Below, piece after piece: positions 11,940 through 23,117 of a stretch of 64,000 nt of DNA (within the stretch, counting starts at the first letter, position 1; each line of letters starts with the position of its first letter). The notes beneath the pieces were generated by a model, which worked only from the letters and a program-made list of their open reading frames with translations, was not told where the DNA came from and searched no databases. The stretch covers positions 77,603,935 through 77,667,934 of the forward strand of contig NC_073744.1 in assembly GCF_029784135.1 (NCBI RefSeq), read 5' to 3'. Position numbers and translations under genes: made by a program. The stretch comes from Toxorhynchites rutilus septentrionalis. Its lineage: Eukaryota; Arthropoda; Insecta; Diptera; Culicidae.

Positions 11940-12098
11940 TTTTCATCGTATACACTTGATTTTTGGAAATGTTATGTAAAAAAATTTCAGCTTCCAAGAA
12001 AAATACAAAACAATATAGCGCACTCTAGTACAAAGCCATGAAAACAACAAAAAACAAATACGATCAATAATAATGAAAACAAAATCAAAATTTATTGT
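11940..12098. repeat. Repeat E, left part (split by LINE)
   Basis: Aligns with 37855-37985: 'tgttatgtaaaaaa', 'cagcttyaagaaaaa', 'atatagcgcactctag', 'aaagccatgaaaaca'. The rest of repeat E resumes at 13382 on the far side of the LINE, which therefore inserted into it. Confidence 0.6.
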
Positions 12099-12099
12099 A

Positions 12100-13375
12100 A
12101 AATGTAAAATATGTTGTTCCGTGTATGTTGCTGAACTGGGTGCGATATACTACGCACTGGGGATCATTGAAACATTGCCCATCGACCACTATTTGTTTTT
12201 TTCAGACAGTCTCAGCTCATTAGAGGCAATCCGCTCAATGAAGGTTGAATAACGCTCATCTTATTTCCTAACAAGAATAAGACAAGTATTGAGTGTTTTG
12301 GTCGAAAAATTATTGAAGATTACCTTAGCATGGGTTCCCTCTCATTGTTCGATTCCGGGGAATGAGAAAGCGGACTCGCTAGCTAAGGTGGGCGCTTTAG
12401 AAGGCACTCTTTTTGAAAGGCAAATTGCTTATAATGAATTTTTCCACATTCCTCGTCAGTACACGCTCGTAAGTTGGCAACGCATGTGGAGTGGAGATGA
12501 GTTCGGTCGTTGGTTACACACGATTATCCCTAAGGTCTCGACGAGGGCATGGTTCAAGGGATTGAATGTAGGTCGTGATTTCATTCGCGTGATATCTCGG
12601 CTTATGTCCAATCACTACAACCTAAACGCGCATCTCTATCGCATTGGGCTCGCAGCAAACAATCTTTGTGATTGTGGCGATGGCTACCACGACATCGAGC
12701 ATGTTGTCTGGTCGTGTATCCGGTTCCATGCTGCTCGCTCTCAGCTTTCTAGAGCACTAAGAGCACAAGGCAGACAATCGGATATCCCCGTCCGGGATAT
12801 CTTAGGTAGCCGTGATCCTGATCTTCTGCTTCATCTATACCTGTTCCTCAGAAACGCCGATGTCAACGTTTAATGATGTTTCCTTCGTTGTGTCCCCGTT
12901 TCATATCCCTCCTATCCGATAAACTTTTACTTAGTCGCGGCAATACATACACACACTCTTTACAGACACACGGGCCGAAGGTTGTGCAGTCCACTGATCA
13001 TTCAACAAGAGCCAAAGTTGTACCGCTCATGACAACTCTACACGAGCTGATGATTGCGCCGGCTAGTGACCATTCTATCCTGGATTCCTCGAGGCGAGAA
13101 AAACACACCACGCTAGATATGGGGTACAGACTAGGGGGGCGTTGCTGATTAATGGTCAGCTGCATCCCAATAGGAAGTATCCCGTGTCGGGCACACGTAC
13201 AGAGCATTGGAGACAGGAACATCCCAATTACGAAAACACTTGTAATACTAACCTCGAGCCAACCGCGAGTAATCGGTTACATATTACTAACATAGATAAT
13301 AAGAAAAATTGTATTGAACTCCCGGCCCCGTGAGGCTAACGCCATATAAGCCTTTATAAAAATATATATTTTGGA
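12100..13375 (+). mobile_element. 5'-truncated non-LTR retrotransposon with RNase H
   Basis: Contains the RNase H and C-terminal end of a LINE polyprotein followed by about 500 bp of 3'UTR ending TATATATTTTGG. The same 3'UTR occurs at 7907-8373 and, reversed, at 63743-64000. The insertion split repeat E. A degenerate direct repeat ('aaatcaaaatttattg' about 12083, 'aaatccaaattttttg' about 13384) may be its target-site duplication. Presence of RNase H points to the I/LOA/R1-type side of LINE phylogeny; I cannot place it more finely. Confidence 0.8.
12121..12873 (+). pseudogene. LINE polyprotein C-terminus: RNase H plus zinc knuckle
   Basis: One frame runs from 12121 to the TAA at 12871-12873 with a single stop (TAA at 12250-12252). 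RNase H motifs appear in order: AELGAIYYAL (acidic residue), FFSDSLSS (catalytic Asp), then after the stop ITLAWVPSHCSIPGNEKADS (conserved His and final Asp). RNase H removes the RNA strand during reverse transcription. About 120 residues further on, LCDCG...H...WSC forms a cysteine/histidine knuckle typical of LINE C-termini. The 194 codons after the stop are fully open, which suggests recent inactivation. The reverse transcriptase and endonuclease domains are absent because of 5' truncation. Confidence 0.8.
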
Positions 13376-13381
13376 AAAAAA

Positions 13382-13515
13382 AAAATCCAAATTTTTTGCT
13401 AGCAAAATATTCATTCAGAAAAGATTAGCTAGCTCATTGGCTTCAATTTGTTATATCGATCATCTGAATCGGTTCTGTAGTTCGAAAGTTATGAATTAAA
13501 AAAAAATCATTTCTG
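13382..13515. repeat. Repeat E, right part
   Basis: Contains 'tagctcattggcttcaattt', 'tcgatcatctgaatcgg' and 'agttatgaatt', matching 38010-38095. It continues the repeat interrupted at about 12098. Its 3' portion, from 13422 on, is included in the tandem duplication. Confidence 0.6.
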
Positions 13516-13539
13516 GAAAAACAAGGTGAAAAAAAAATA

Positions 13540-13645
13540 TTTTTCCGGACAAACCAACATGAGCTTTCCTGATTTCTTCCTGATTTTTATACTCATCCTT
13601 CCTGATCTTTAGTAATTAAACTTGGCACTCCTGATCATGGTGAAT
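13540..13645 (-). repeat. hAT-like terminal fragment
   Basis: 'ccggacaaaccaacatgagctt' followed by repeated CCTGATTT blocks and a terminal 'ttggcactcctgatc' resembles the 52240-52323 end of the hAT-like element. Only about 100 bp is present. It is duplicated at about 14998-15103. Confidence 0.6.
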
Positions 13646-13669
13646 GATGCACACTAAATGGGAATAATA

Positions 13670-14296
13670 TTAGTTTGGGGAAAAAGTAATCCATTATTTT
13701 TGAGTGAAATTCAAAACTATTTCTAACATGCTTCGGATCGTCCGATTCGGGTCAAATATACACCGTTTTGTTGGAAAATTTGTTGCCATTCTAAAAGTGG
13801 CTTCAGTATGTCTCTATCATAGAGGTCTTGGCCCTTATTAACGAAAAACCATAACAATAGATTTTTGCAACCTTCTATTAATCCCAATTTCTTATCACCC
13901 TGGGAATTTTCCAATGCGAGAAATAGGTGATAATCGTTTGGTGACAGATCCGAACTATATGGTGGATGCATTAAAACATCCCAATCAAACTCTTGGAATT
14001 GTGTGGCCTTGCGTTGTCCTGATGGAACACAACACCTCTTCTGTTGGCCAAATTCTGAACGTTTCTGGTCAATCGCTAGCTTCAAACGGTCCATTTGTGG
14101 ACAGTAGAGATCATAATTTAGTTTATTGTACTAAAAATAAAATTTAAAAAAAAATTTTAAAAATTGGAATTTTTATTTTAATTTTAATTTTGAAAATAAA
14201 TTGAATTGCACATATTTTACTGTTTCAGCATCGGCACCATAAACAACAATCACAAGCGGCCTGGATTGCATTTTCGCATTTTTAAAATAAAAAATG
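13670..14296 (-). mobile_element. M1 mariner, 3' half (split by A1; unit 1)
   Basis: Starts TTAGTTTGGGGAAAAAGTAA and matches the M1 mariner ends. Homology to other M1 copies breaks at 14296, exactly where element A1 begins, and resumes at 16998-17223. The mariner was therefore present first and was split by A1. Confidence 0.75.
13723..14094 (-). pseudogene. mariner transposase C-terminal fragment (unit 1)
   Basis: A 123-codon minus-strand frame. MDRLKLAIDQKR and the tail ILKPLLEWQQIFQQNGVYLT are mariner C-terminal sequence, and HPPYSSDLSPNDYHLF holds the third catalytic Asp (DD34D type). Around residues 17-36 the frame is wrong: the expected VVFHQD...ARP motif with the second Asp lies in another frame, so a compensated frameshift has removed it. 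The N-terminus lies beyond A1. It is non-functional. Confidence 0.75.
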
Positions 14297-14878
14297 TGTG
14301 GGTTATATCTATGATATAACCGCAAGGTTGACGTGGGACTACCTTAGCGTAGCAATCAGTCGTTTGTATTGATTAAATTTTTGATTGAATGAAACAATTC
14401 CCGAATTCAATTGAATTCAATATATTTACTTTGTGAGAAAAAATATTGTATTATTCCATATAAGGTCAATTCATGCATTGTGATAGATTATGTTCTTCGT
14501 TACAAGTAAATTTACTGACAGTCCTTTTACGTTTGGTATGATGCCTAGGACAAAATATGTGATCGGAAGAATTAATCAAACGATTATTTTATTTTACGTT
14601 TCCTTCTGAAGTTTGCATCTCTCAAGTGTACGTATTTCTCGAACCGCGAATTTGCTTGATTTGATGAACTTCGGGCACTCAGTTTCGATTTTGACATGTA
14701 CGTCGAACGCATATTGTTTAATTAATAGGCATCATCGCAGCAATTGGTTATCAACATCTTGCCTAATCATCAAATGATATGCGTAGGAATTCTTTAGTGA
14801 GCAGAAGATATGAAGGCATATCCATCAATGCAATTTTGAATAACCGAGTCAAAGCGTGGTGTTCGAACCTGCTTTTGT

Positions 14879-16336
14879 AGATTAGCTAGCTCATTGGCTT
14901 CAATTTGTTATATCGATCATCTGAATCGGTTCTGTAGTTCGAAAGTTATGAATTAAAAAAAAATCATTTCTGGAAAAACAAGGTGAAAAAAAAAATATTT
15001 TTCCGGACAAACCAACATGAGCTTTCCTGATTTCTTCCTGATTTTTATACTCATCCTTCCTGATCTTTAGTAATTAAACTTGGCACTCCTGATCATGGTG
15101 AATGATGCACACTAAATGGGAATAATATTAGTTTGGGGAAAAAGTAATCCATTATTTTTGAGTGAAATTCAAAACTATTTCTAACATGCTTCGGATCGTC
15201 CGATTCGGGTCAAATATACACCGTTTTGTTGGAAAATTTGTTGCCATTCTAAAAGTGGCTTCAGTATGTCTCTATCATAGAGGTCTTGGCCCTTATTAAC
15301 GAAAAACCATAACAATAGATTTTTGCAACCTTCTATTAATCCCAATTTCTTATCACCCTGGGAATTTTCCAATGCGAGAAATAGGTGATAATCGTTTGGT
15401 GACAGATCCGAACTATATGGTGGATGCATTAAAACATCCCAATCAAACTCTTGGAATTGTGTGGCCTTGCGTTGTCCTGATGGAACACAACACCTCTTCT
15501 GTTGGCCAAATTCTGAACGTTTCTGGTCAATCGCTAGCTTCAAACGGTCCATTTGTGGACAGTAGAGATCATAATTTAGTTTATTGTACTAAAAATAAAA
15601 TTTAAAAAAAAATTTTAAAAATTGGAATTTTTATTTTAATTTTAATTTTGAAAATAAATTGAATTGCACATATTTTACTGTTTCAGCATCGGCACCATAA
15701 ACAACAATCACAAGCGGCCTGGATTGCATTTTCGCATTTTTAAAATAAAAAATGTGTGGGTTATATCTATGATATAACCGCAAGGTTGACGTGGGACTAC
15801 CTTAGCGTAGCAATCAGTCGTTTGTATTGATTAAATTTTTGATTGAATGAAACAATTCCCGAATTCAATTGAATTCAATATATTTACTTTGTGAGAAAAA
15901 ATATTGTATTATTCCATATAAGGTCAATTCATGCATTGTGATAGATTATGTTCTTCGTTACAAGTAAATTTACTGACAGTCCTTTTACGTTTGGTATGAT
16001 GCCTAGGACAAAATATGTGATCGGAAGAATTAATCAAACGATTATTTTATTTTACGTTTCCTTCTGAAGTTTGCATCTCTCAAGTGTACGTATTTCTCGA
16101 ACCGCGAATTTGCTTGATTTGATGAACTTCGGGCACTCAGTTTCGATTTTGACATGTACGTCGAACGCATATTGTTTAATTAATAGGCATCATCGCAGCA
16201 ATTGGTTATCAACATCTTGCCTAATCATCAAATGATATGCGTAGGAATTCTTTAGTGAGCAGAAGATATGAAGGCATATCCATCAATGCAATTTTGAATA
16301 ACCGAGTCAAAGCGTGGTGTTCGTACCTGCTTTTGT
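14879..16336. repeat. Tandem duplication, unit 2
   Basis: Near-identical copy of 13422-14878 in the same orientation. The junction reads 'gcttttgta|gattagct', and unit 2 exits at 'gcttttgta|atccatg'. It includes a second M1 mariner half and a second A1 hairpin (about 15759-15779). Confidence 0.9.
15181..15552 (-). pseudogene. mariner transposase C-terminal fragment (unit 2)
   Basis: Identical in translation to 13723-14094, including the same compensated frameshift, so it is the duplicated copy and not an independent insertion. Motif HPPYSSDLSPNDYHLF is retained. Confidence 0.75.
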
Positions 16337-16997
16337 AATCCATGTTAGGAAAACACTTTTCGGAGTGCAAAAAAACATGCGAGTGCAGAAGTACCCCCGG
16401 AAGACCGTTTTAAGGAAACATATTCTAGTTTGCACAAAGGCAAGCGAGTACAAAAATACTAGCAGTTTGCACTTATTTGCTGAGCCCTATTCCCCAGACA
16501 TCTAGGTTTAGAAGTCTGTGTTAGAGAAACACATTTCAGCCAGAACAAAAATACCCCCGACATTCATGCATTTGAATTGCCGATCTCTCCAACGCTGCTT
16601 GGTTTTGAAGTCTGTGTTAGGGAACACATTTCGGTGAGAGCAAAAGATCCCATACTTTCATGTATTTGCAATGCCGATTTCCCCAAGGCAGCTTGGTTTT
16701 GATGGCTGTGTTAGGGAAACCGCAGATCGGGCCAATCAAAATGAGGCAGTTAGGGCGTTTAGATAACGATTAACATTTTACAGTTGTTCAATAGTTTATC
16801 TAATGAAAAATAACATTTTATTAATTGCGATAGAAGCGTAGAAATATTCCCAATCAATTGTTGCTAACATCTTTCCGATCCAGTAAGAAATGTTCGAGTT
16901 ATAAGCATTCGGAATATTTTATTTGTTCCTGCATGTTCGGTGTTTAGGTTTTCATTTTACCCCCCTTATACTCCGGTTAGACGTAGTCCCACGTCAA

Positions 16998-17223
16998 AAA
17001 GTGTAAAATGTAATGAATTTTCTCTTTGGTGACCTTCATTGTTAACAGTCTGTAACTCACAACTGAATGGAACAAACAAAAAACAACAAAAGATTTTTTT
17101 TAGTGTGAAATGCCACCTTCACAACGAGTCTGAACTTGAAATTGTATGATCGATTTTACGCGAGATATTGATCACTAAAGCCAGCCAATGAGAAAAAAAT
17201 AGATAACTTTTTCCCCAACATAA
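16998..17223 (-). mobile_element. M1 mariner, remaining half beyond A1
   Basis: Continues the mariner interrupted at 14296: 'gtgtaaaatgtaatgaattttctc', 'aactcacaactgaatggaac', 'tcgattttacgcgagatattg', then the terminal 'agataactttttccccaacataa'. It corresponds to the left part of the copy at 10991-11802 in reverse. The coding part is too degraded to translate. Confidence 0.7.
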
Positions 17224-17344
17224 TACTTTCCACAAACACCGTAGAACAGTTTACGGACAATGTTAATAAACTAGGCAGACTTACATATACTCAACTTTAT
17301 TCTACAATCGTTCGCCATTTTCCATGAAGCTTAAAAATTCCACC

Positions 17345-17842
17345 CTCCCTAAGCCATAGAATTGAAGCCATTTAGAGAATTTTGCAGGATTCTGTTAATC
17401 GTTTATATATCCTTCATAAAAACCTACAGCATTACCACATTGAATTGCAGAGAAATCAATATTCAAATTTTTTTTGAATTCTTCGTCCACACTTTGACAT
17501 GTTTGAGCGTAGTGAAAATAATTCGAGATTTTAACTCTGTCAAAGCTCATGCAGTCGATTTTCAACGATCATACATATTGATAAGAAACGTTTACCACAT
17601 CTTTGTATCAGGAGAATTTAATTTAATGTAAGCCTTATACAAGTGAGGACCATAAGGCCGTAATGCCAGTTCTCATTTCCAACCGAGAAAATAAGATTTT
17701 TCCTTCTGATGAAGTGAAAAGAACAAAAATCAGATGAAAACAGAATCTTTTCTGAAAAATCAGTGTTCAAAATTGAGTGTTTGTCAGGGAACGTGCCAAA
17801 AAGTCTGATAAATCCTGAAAAATCAGGAAGGTTGGCATCTCG
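17345..17842 (+). mobile_element. Diverged hAT-like relic
   Basis: 'aaaaacctacagcattacc...ttgcagagaaatcaatattcaaa' is a diverged version of 56955-57000. The right side 'gataaatcctgaaaaatcaggaaggttggcat' is the same terminus as at 57587-57615. The left terminus is not recognisable. It is much more diverged than the two copies at 51201 and 56517. Confidence 0.6.
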
Positions 17843-18048
17843 TGTTACGACATTTATACAAGACAATCGGGTGATTGTATCTGGAAATTATAGTAGAAGC
17901 ACAACAGAAGTGAATTGTGTAAAGAGAAAATATAACCGTCTTCACCTTAATTTATGTCGGTAATTCATGAGCGAAGGCTGTGGTTGTGAGATGCCAAAAA
18001 ATTCAAAAAAGCATTCTAATGAATAATCTGATTTCTAATTATTTTATG

Positions 18049-19374
18049 TTGACGTAGGATTACGTCTTTCGGGAACATATTGGGGTACAAATTGAAAATC
18101 GAAAATCGAGCACATCCTGAAAATTGTCCAATTTCGAACGCTTATTACTCAGTCATTTCATGATGGATTGGTGAAATTTCTGCGTCAATCGATTTCGGCA
18201 CTCCATAACAATTTTATAAATTGAATAAATTGAAAAATCTCAACCCTTATTCTAACGGAAATATCCACTTCTAATTGGTCGAAATTGACGACACATGCGG
18301 TTCCCTAACAGAGACATCAAAACCAAGCTGCCTGGGGGGAATCGGCATTGTAAATACATGAAAGTAGGGGGAGCTTTTGTTCCTACCGAAATGTGTTCCC
18401 TAACAGAGAGACATCAAAACTAAGATTCCCGAGGGAAATCGGCATTGCAAATATATGCAAGTCGGGGGCATTTTAATATTGCAAGTAGGGTGAGTGATTC
18501 GATTATGTCTAGAAAATAAAATTTGAATTTGGAACTTCAATGTTCGCCAAATTTCATATCAATAACCGATCGTGTATTGTGAAAAATTTAGCACAAGTGT
18601 AATTGTGAAATTGTATATGGTAGCAGTTGTGTATAAAATTAATTGATATATGAAACGATTTATTCCAATTTTCATAAATAAAATCCAAGGTGTGTTCCCA
18701 CTCGAGAACGGGTCGTTCGGTTTAAGCTGTCTGTTTTGTTGTGTTCATTTTCACCCAAGGAAAGGTCATGCGGCGAGAAAAAATTGGGAGAGTGGGAAAT
18801 ATTCGACAAAGTGATTTCCCATATGTTCTACTTATAGCATTAGGTGTTAGGTTAGTCCAATTATAGTCCGCATTGGGTTGAATAAACGCTCAAAAAGTAA
18901 AAATTATAAAACAAAATTACCTTTTCCATTTCAAATATGTTTTCTCTATATTAAAGTAACATGTTTTTACTGATGATATTGATAATTGTGTTCGCTATTG
19001 GCAATTATCTATATTAAATTTGTTATTTTTTTTTCTTTATTTCATCCATACATAACACAGGAGGCATCTCGTCTAGGGTCACCGAGGGCGGTTTTCATCA
19101 TATCTCATTCCACTTCGGCATCTTCTATCTGATACGCACCACCCAACGACTGTTTACCATACTTCTGTCATCATCACTCGGTAAACACTGGTGGAGTGAA
19201 CAAACAATACCACACTACCAAACAAAATTGCCCTTCTCAAAGCCACCAAATCATTATCAAAGAGTTTAACGATGTAATTCTTCAAACATATCCAAAATCA
19301 ACAGATAGTCTAACGGAATCCTACGTCAACTGTGCGGTCATGTCTCGAACACATCCCTCCTGTGACTTTTTTTT
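18049..19374 (-). mobile_element. Hairpin-end element B1
   Basis: The left end TTGACGTAGGATTACGTC starts at 18049. The right side has GGAATCCTACGTCAA, then the stem-loop GGTCATGTC/AACACATCC at 19336-19356, then a T tract. Two internal ~94-bp units lie at about 18297-18480. The interior (18840-19200) is nearly the same as in B2 and includes 'ccatacataacacaggagg'. No coding potential beyond short frames. Confidence 0.65.
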
Positions 19375-21500
19375 CAGCAGGAGTCGGAGTAGGAAATTAT
19401 TTCCGACTACACAGCGCTGGAGACAACCACCTACATTTTTTAATTCGTTTATACCAAAGACTACCGATGATTTCCAAAATAGGATATTAATAAATTTTTC
19501 ATTTCTTATTTGAATCTATCAAATTTTTCATTATTTTTTTATACTTTGTGATTCGAAAAAATGCTATTCTGATTTAATCTCCAGCAACACCAATCACACT
19601 CATACTTTGATCGGTCGCCCATTGAACCATTTTCCGGATCAGCTAAGCGTGGATGCCTAACTTGGGCGTCCTGGAATATGCAAACATAACTAATCCATTT
19701 AATCTATGGAATCAATAACAATGCATGATAATCAAATATAAAATTAGTCAGCGGAGCGAAAATTTAAATCGATAATTCGTATTGTATCGTTCGAAGCATA
19801 TTAATAAATGCAATGCAACGTACTGCAGTTTGATGGTTTGAGGAAAATATTTTCAAAACGACCTGGATAGTTTTTCATCAGCACTGATATACAGTCAGAA
19901 GTGCAATGGAGTACATTAGAATGATTCATTTCTGTTTTTGCATCAAAAACACCGTGATAATTGGGTAATTTGGCAACAATTCAAAGCATCCGGAAAGTCA
20001 AGGCATGGTTTATTGAATAGGGGCTTCATGTTCTGGACTGGTCAGCTTGTTTACAAGATCAAAGCCCTATCAAGAACTAATGAGGATTGATCGTACGAAT
20101 AGTAGATGCAACCGTTAGTTTTCTGGAAGTTCTATGAATATTCACAAAAGAATAACTTTCATTCTTTATTAGTTTTTAGTTAGTTTTTTTTCTTTTTTCT
20201 AAACATGAGTAATGACTAACACGTTTTTTTTCTCCTTTCGCTTTAAATATTCGTTGCTGCGATCACGATCTCTTTTCGTGCTAATCTCTAAGATTTTGTT
20301 CTCCGACGAAAAACAATGCTTTCAGCACTTGCGATAGACACGCAAGAAAGTAACAAAACAAGGATTACACTGAAAAGGTTGTACTTTCACGTTGGTATCA
20401 CAAGGACGTGAAAAAATATCCGATGAAAGCAAATTGCATTGATTGCTTACTCAATCAATCCAGCACGTATCGAAAGTTCCACAGTCACACTCAACGAGTC
20501 CTTCCCGATCTGTTTGACTCTCAATCGTCATCACGTAGCTCGTTCCTTCGAAACCCGAGTTCATTACGGCTGACACGCTGCTGATGGTGATGACTCGACT
20601 ATCTGTACCATCCTCCGGTTTACGAGTCTCGAGAGTGATAACACAACCAGCCTAGCAATGGGTGAATGATATCCCAGTCTTTCCTCCCACGGGAGGAAAA
20701 TACAGAAGAAAAAAACACATACATGCGATCGTGCGTGTAAGCACTAAACTTTTCCCAACCAGAATGACGGCAAAATGTACTGCGAGCGAATGGCGAAAAG
20801 CATAACATGGCATTATTTACATTTAGCCGACAGACATCCACATACGCTCCGCGCGTTTCTTTTCGCTGTTTTCGAGGATACTCTACCTTAGTCAGGTATT
20901 TCTACCCGGTACCGATGACGTTGGCAGATTCCTCCTTTTTATGTGATAGTTGGCTTCTGCTTCATAGCGATGGGAAGGTGAAGATGGGGAAGAGTACTGG
21001 GCGTGCAAGTAAGCTCCACGGCGTAATGAGTTCGTGTTTTTACGAGGTTTCTTCATAGATGCAAGTGGGGACTCTTTTTTACGAGCCACCCCCAATCCCA
21101 TTAGAGGTGGTGACGGGGGCGAAATGAGATTTAAATAAATTATTTCAGAGCGGTTTGTTTCCCAACCTCGTGCGTCCAGTGTGGAAGGATCTCGACTGAT
21201 TCTTATGCTGTGTAAAACATAGCGAGGATGCGTTGAAGCACAGAGCTTGCCAGATTGATTATGATAAATACACTGTAGTTATGAGTCAGTCTTCTGTCCC
21301 ATCAAATTGAGGTGAGTTTAAATGGTGTTGACAAATATTTTCATTCACATATTCAACGTGAAACGTTTGCTTTCAGCTATGAAACATATCTTATTTTATC
21401 AGACAGAAGATATATAGGCACGAAAATGCCCTAAAAATCGATTTGTGACCTGATTTCTATTTGTTCAGGGTTGCCATTTTCAAGACAACATGAAAAAATT
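19375..21500. other. Unassigned; GC-richer 20440-21130
   Basis: No repeat family of this window recurs here. 20440-21130 is GC-richer, with short frames on both strands (20620-20841 minus, 20807-21058 plus), none with a recognisable domain. It could be unique host DNA. 19600-20230 is AT-rich with nothing identifiable. Confidence 0.4.
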
Positions 21501-21504
21501 GTAA

Positions 21505-22044
21505 GGGGTTGTATCTAGGACACGACCGAACTACGGAATTGTATTATCCAATGCGTTTGTTTATCATTTCAAATATTATTTTAGAATGGCCCTTGTGGAA
21601 AGAAACTCTACTCCATACTCCTTCTTCATCTGTCTTGAGAAAAACAATCCATTCCCGCTCGATGCTCGCCGGCAACGATGTCCACCAAACGGGAAATCGA
21701 ATCGCGGATGGCTTATTCATACCAAACCAGTTGGAAACGGGCGGAAACGAATGTATTCGTTGCTCGATATTGACGGCACGGGTAGGTAAGGACACAATTC
21801 GGCAGAACGAATGTATGGAAAAATGGGAATGCTTCCAGTTTTCAATAATTCAATCCGTTTAGGGATTAGAGAATTGTAATGTATGCAATATCAAACAAAT
21901 CTTAAATTATCTCCGATAAGATTGGTATGTAAATCATCAGAATTCGTACGTTGTGAAAATAGTTATTAACGTTAACTTTGTATCACAAAACATAACCTGT
22001 TTTCTGATTTGGCACCCTTGCTGAAGGACGTAGTTCTACGTCAA
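21505..22044 (+). mobile_element. Hairpin-end element C2
   Basis: Stem-loop GGTTGTATC/GACACGACC at 21507-21527, the conserved CG after it, a degenerate motif 'aactacggaatt', and the opposite end GACGTAGTTCTACGTCAA (22027-22044). 'ttctgatttggcaccctt' inside that end is the reverse complement of the block inside the end of C1. The middle (21620-21790) is GC-richer and weakly similar to 1183-1383 of C1. Frames there (21509-21862 plus, 21544-21795 minus) have no recognisable domain. Confidence 0.55.
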
Positions 22045-22299
22045 AAGTTCCCAAAAAGTGTGCACTATTTTAATTTTGCGTCAACTTACAAGCAATTCAT
22101 GGACCAATTGCGAGGATAGTGTAGTGAGAAATTATTATGAATCACCTCAAGCATAGTCCCGGTCAGCATTAACATGAAATGATTTCCAAAAAGTAAACGG
22201 TGGACGGTCCGAATGAAATATTTCATACATCTTTTGGTGTTTTGTGTGTTTTATTTTAAAATGAAACACAAACCTCCTAAAGACCAGTCTTACGTGTTG

Positions 22300-22640
22300 T
22301 ACATAAAACACTGCGTATGAGATAAACACGTTCACGATGTTTTCGCAGTTTTGTGTTTGCACACAACCATGATTCTTCAATCTGTTCTTTTGACCATGTG
22401 ACATGTTTGTGTTCGTAGTATGTAACGTAGAATGGAGCGAAGTAGTGACCTATCCATTGTTTGATCCCAATGGTGCACATGATGTTCAAACACGCTGTAC
22501 AGTCTCTCTTGTGTTTTCACTTCAACCAGCGGTAGTGTGTAGAGTAGAAGAAGCGAATTGGACACCACACCACCACTCAACACACGTTGTGTTGGTGTGT
22601 TGACTTAGAAAAAATGCTTCCCTATCATGACAATTTTGGT
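22300..22640. repeat. Interspersed repeat G (copy 2)
   Basis: Aligns with 6944-7235; see there for shared blocks. The copy ends where hairpin-end element A2 begins. Confidence 0.6.
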
Positions 22641-22766
22641 TAAATAAAAATGAGTGGGTTATATCTTTGATATAATCGCAAGGTTGACGTGGGACTACCG
22701 CTGTCTTAGTAAGCATTTGTATTATATTGATTAAATTATCGATTGAATGAAACAATTTTCGAATTC

Positions 22767-22991
22767 AGAATGAGAGAGGTGTAAGTGATTTGATCGATTT
22801 CTCTACATCGAATCTCTCTTTTGGTCACAACTCTTTTCCAGCTGTATTTGACAATGTGAAAGGTAGGTCAGAACCTCATCTATCGGATTCTATATCAAAC
22901 TCAAATTGGAACGCTTTTCAAGTTGAGTTATTAATCAAAGAAAAGGTTGATAAAGAGAAACCGATTAAGTCACTTGCACCCCTTGCATTCT
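22767..22991. mobile_element. 225-bp MITE nested in A2
   Basis: The terminal inverted repeats are about 37 bp and imperfect. The left starts AGAATGAGAGAGGTGTAAGT. The right, read in reverse, starts AGAATGCAAGGGGTGCAAGT. Both continue with GAYTT-RATCGRTTTCTC. The A1-like sequence 'cgaattcaattgaattcaa' is broken at this point in A2. The frame across it (22790-22993) is incidental. Confidence 0.7.
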
Positions 22992-23117
22992 AAGCCCCCC
23001 AATTGAATTCAACACATTTGCTTTGCAAGTAAAAGGTTTGAACAGTTGCCATGTAGGATCATTTCATGCATTGTAATAGATGATGAAAACTAGGCCCTTT
23101 TTTCCTAAATTCTGATT

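Larger units (their letters stand above)
13422..14878. repeat. Tandem duplication, unit 1 (about 1457 bp)
   Basis: The whole stretch recurs head-to-tail at 14879-16336. The differences noticed are one extra A in a homopolymer and one substitution near the end (GTTCGAACC here, GTTCGTACC in unit 2). It contains the repeat E right part, a hAT terminus, half of a mariner and the start of hairpin-end element A1. Duplicated elements of different ages with the same breakpoint show that this is a segmental duplication and not transposition. Confidence 0.9.
14300..16997 (+). mobile_element. Hairpin-end element A1 (carries the duplication)
   Basis: The left end (14301-14321) is a perfect 9-bp stem GGTTATATC/GATATAACC with 3-nt loop, followed by GC and TTGACGTGGGACTACC. 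The right end is GACGTAGTCCCACGTCAA (16980-16997). The flanks AAAAATGTG and AAAAAGTG may be an imperfect target duplication. The nominal length is inflated by the tandem unit at 14879-16336; without it the element is about 1.24 kb, similar to A3. From 16330 on it holds degenerate units of about 94 bp ('ctgtgttagggaacac...atgccgatttcccc'). No transposase is visible. Confidence 0.65.
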
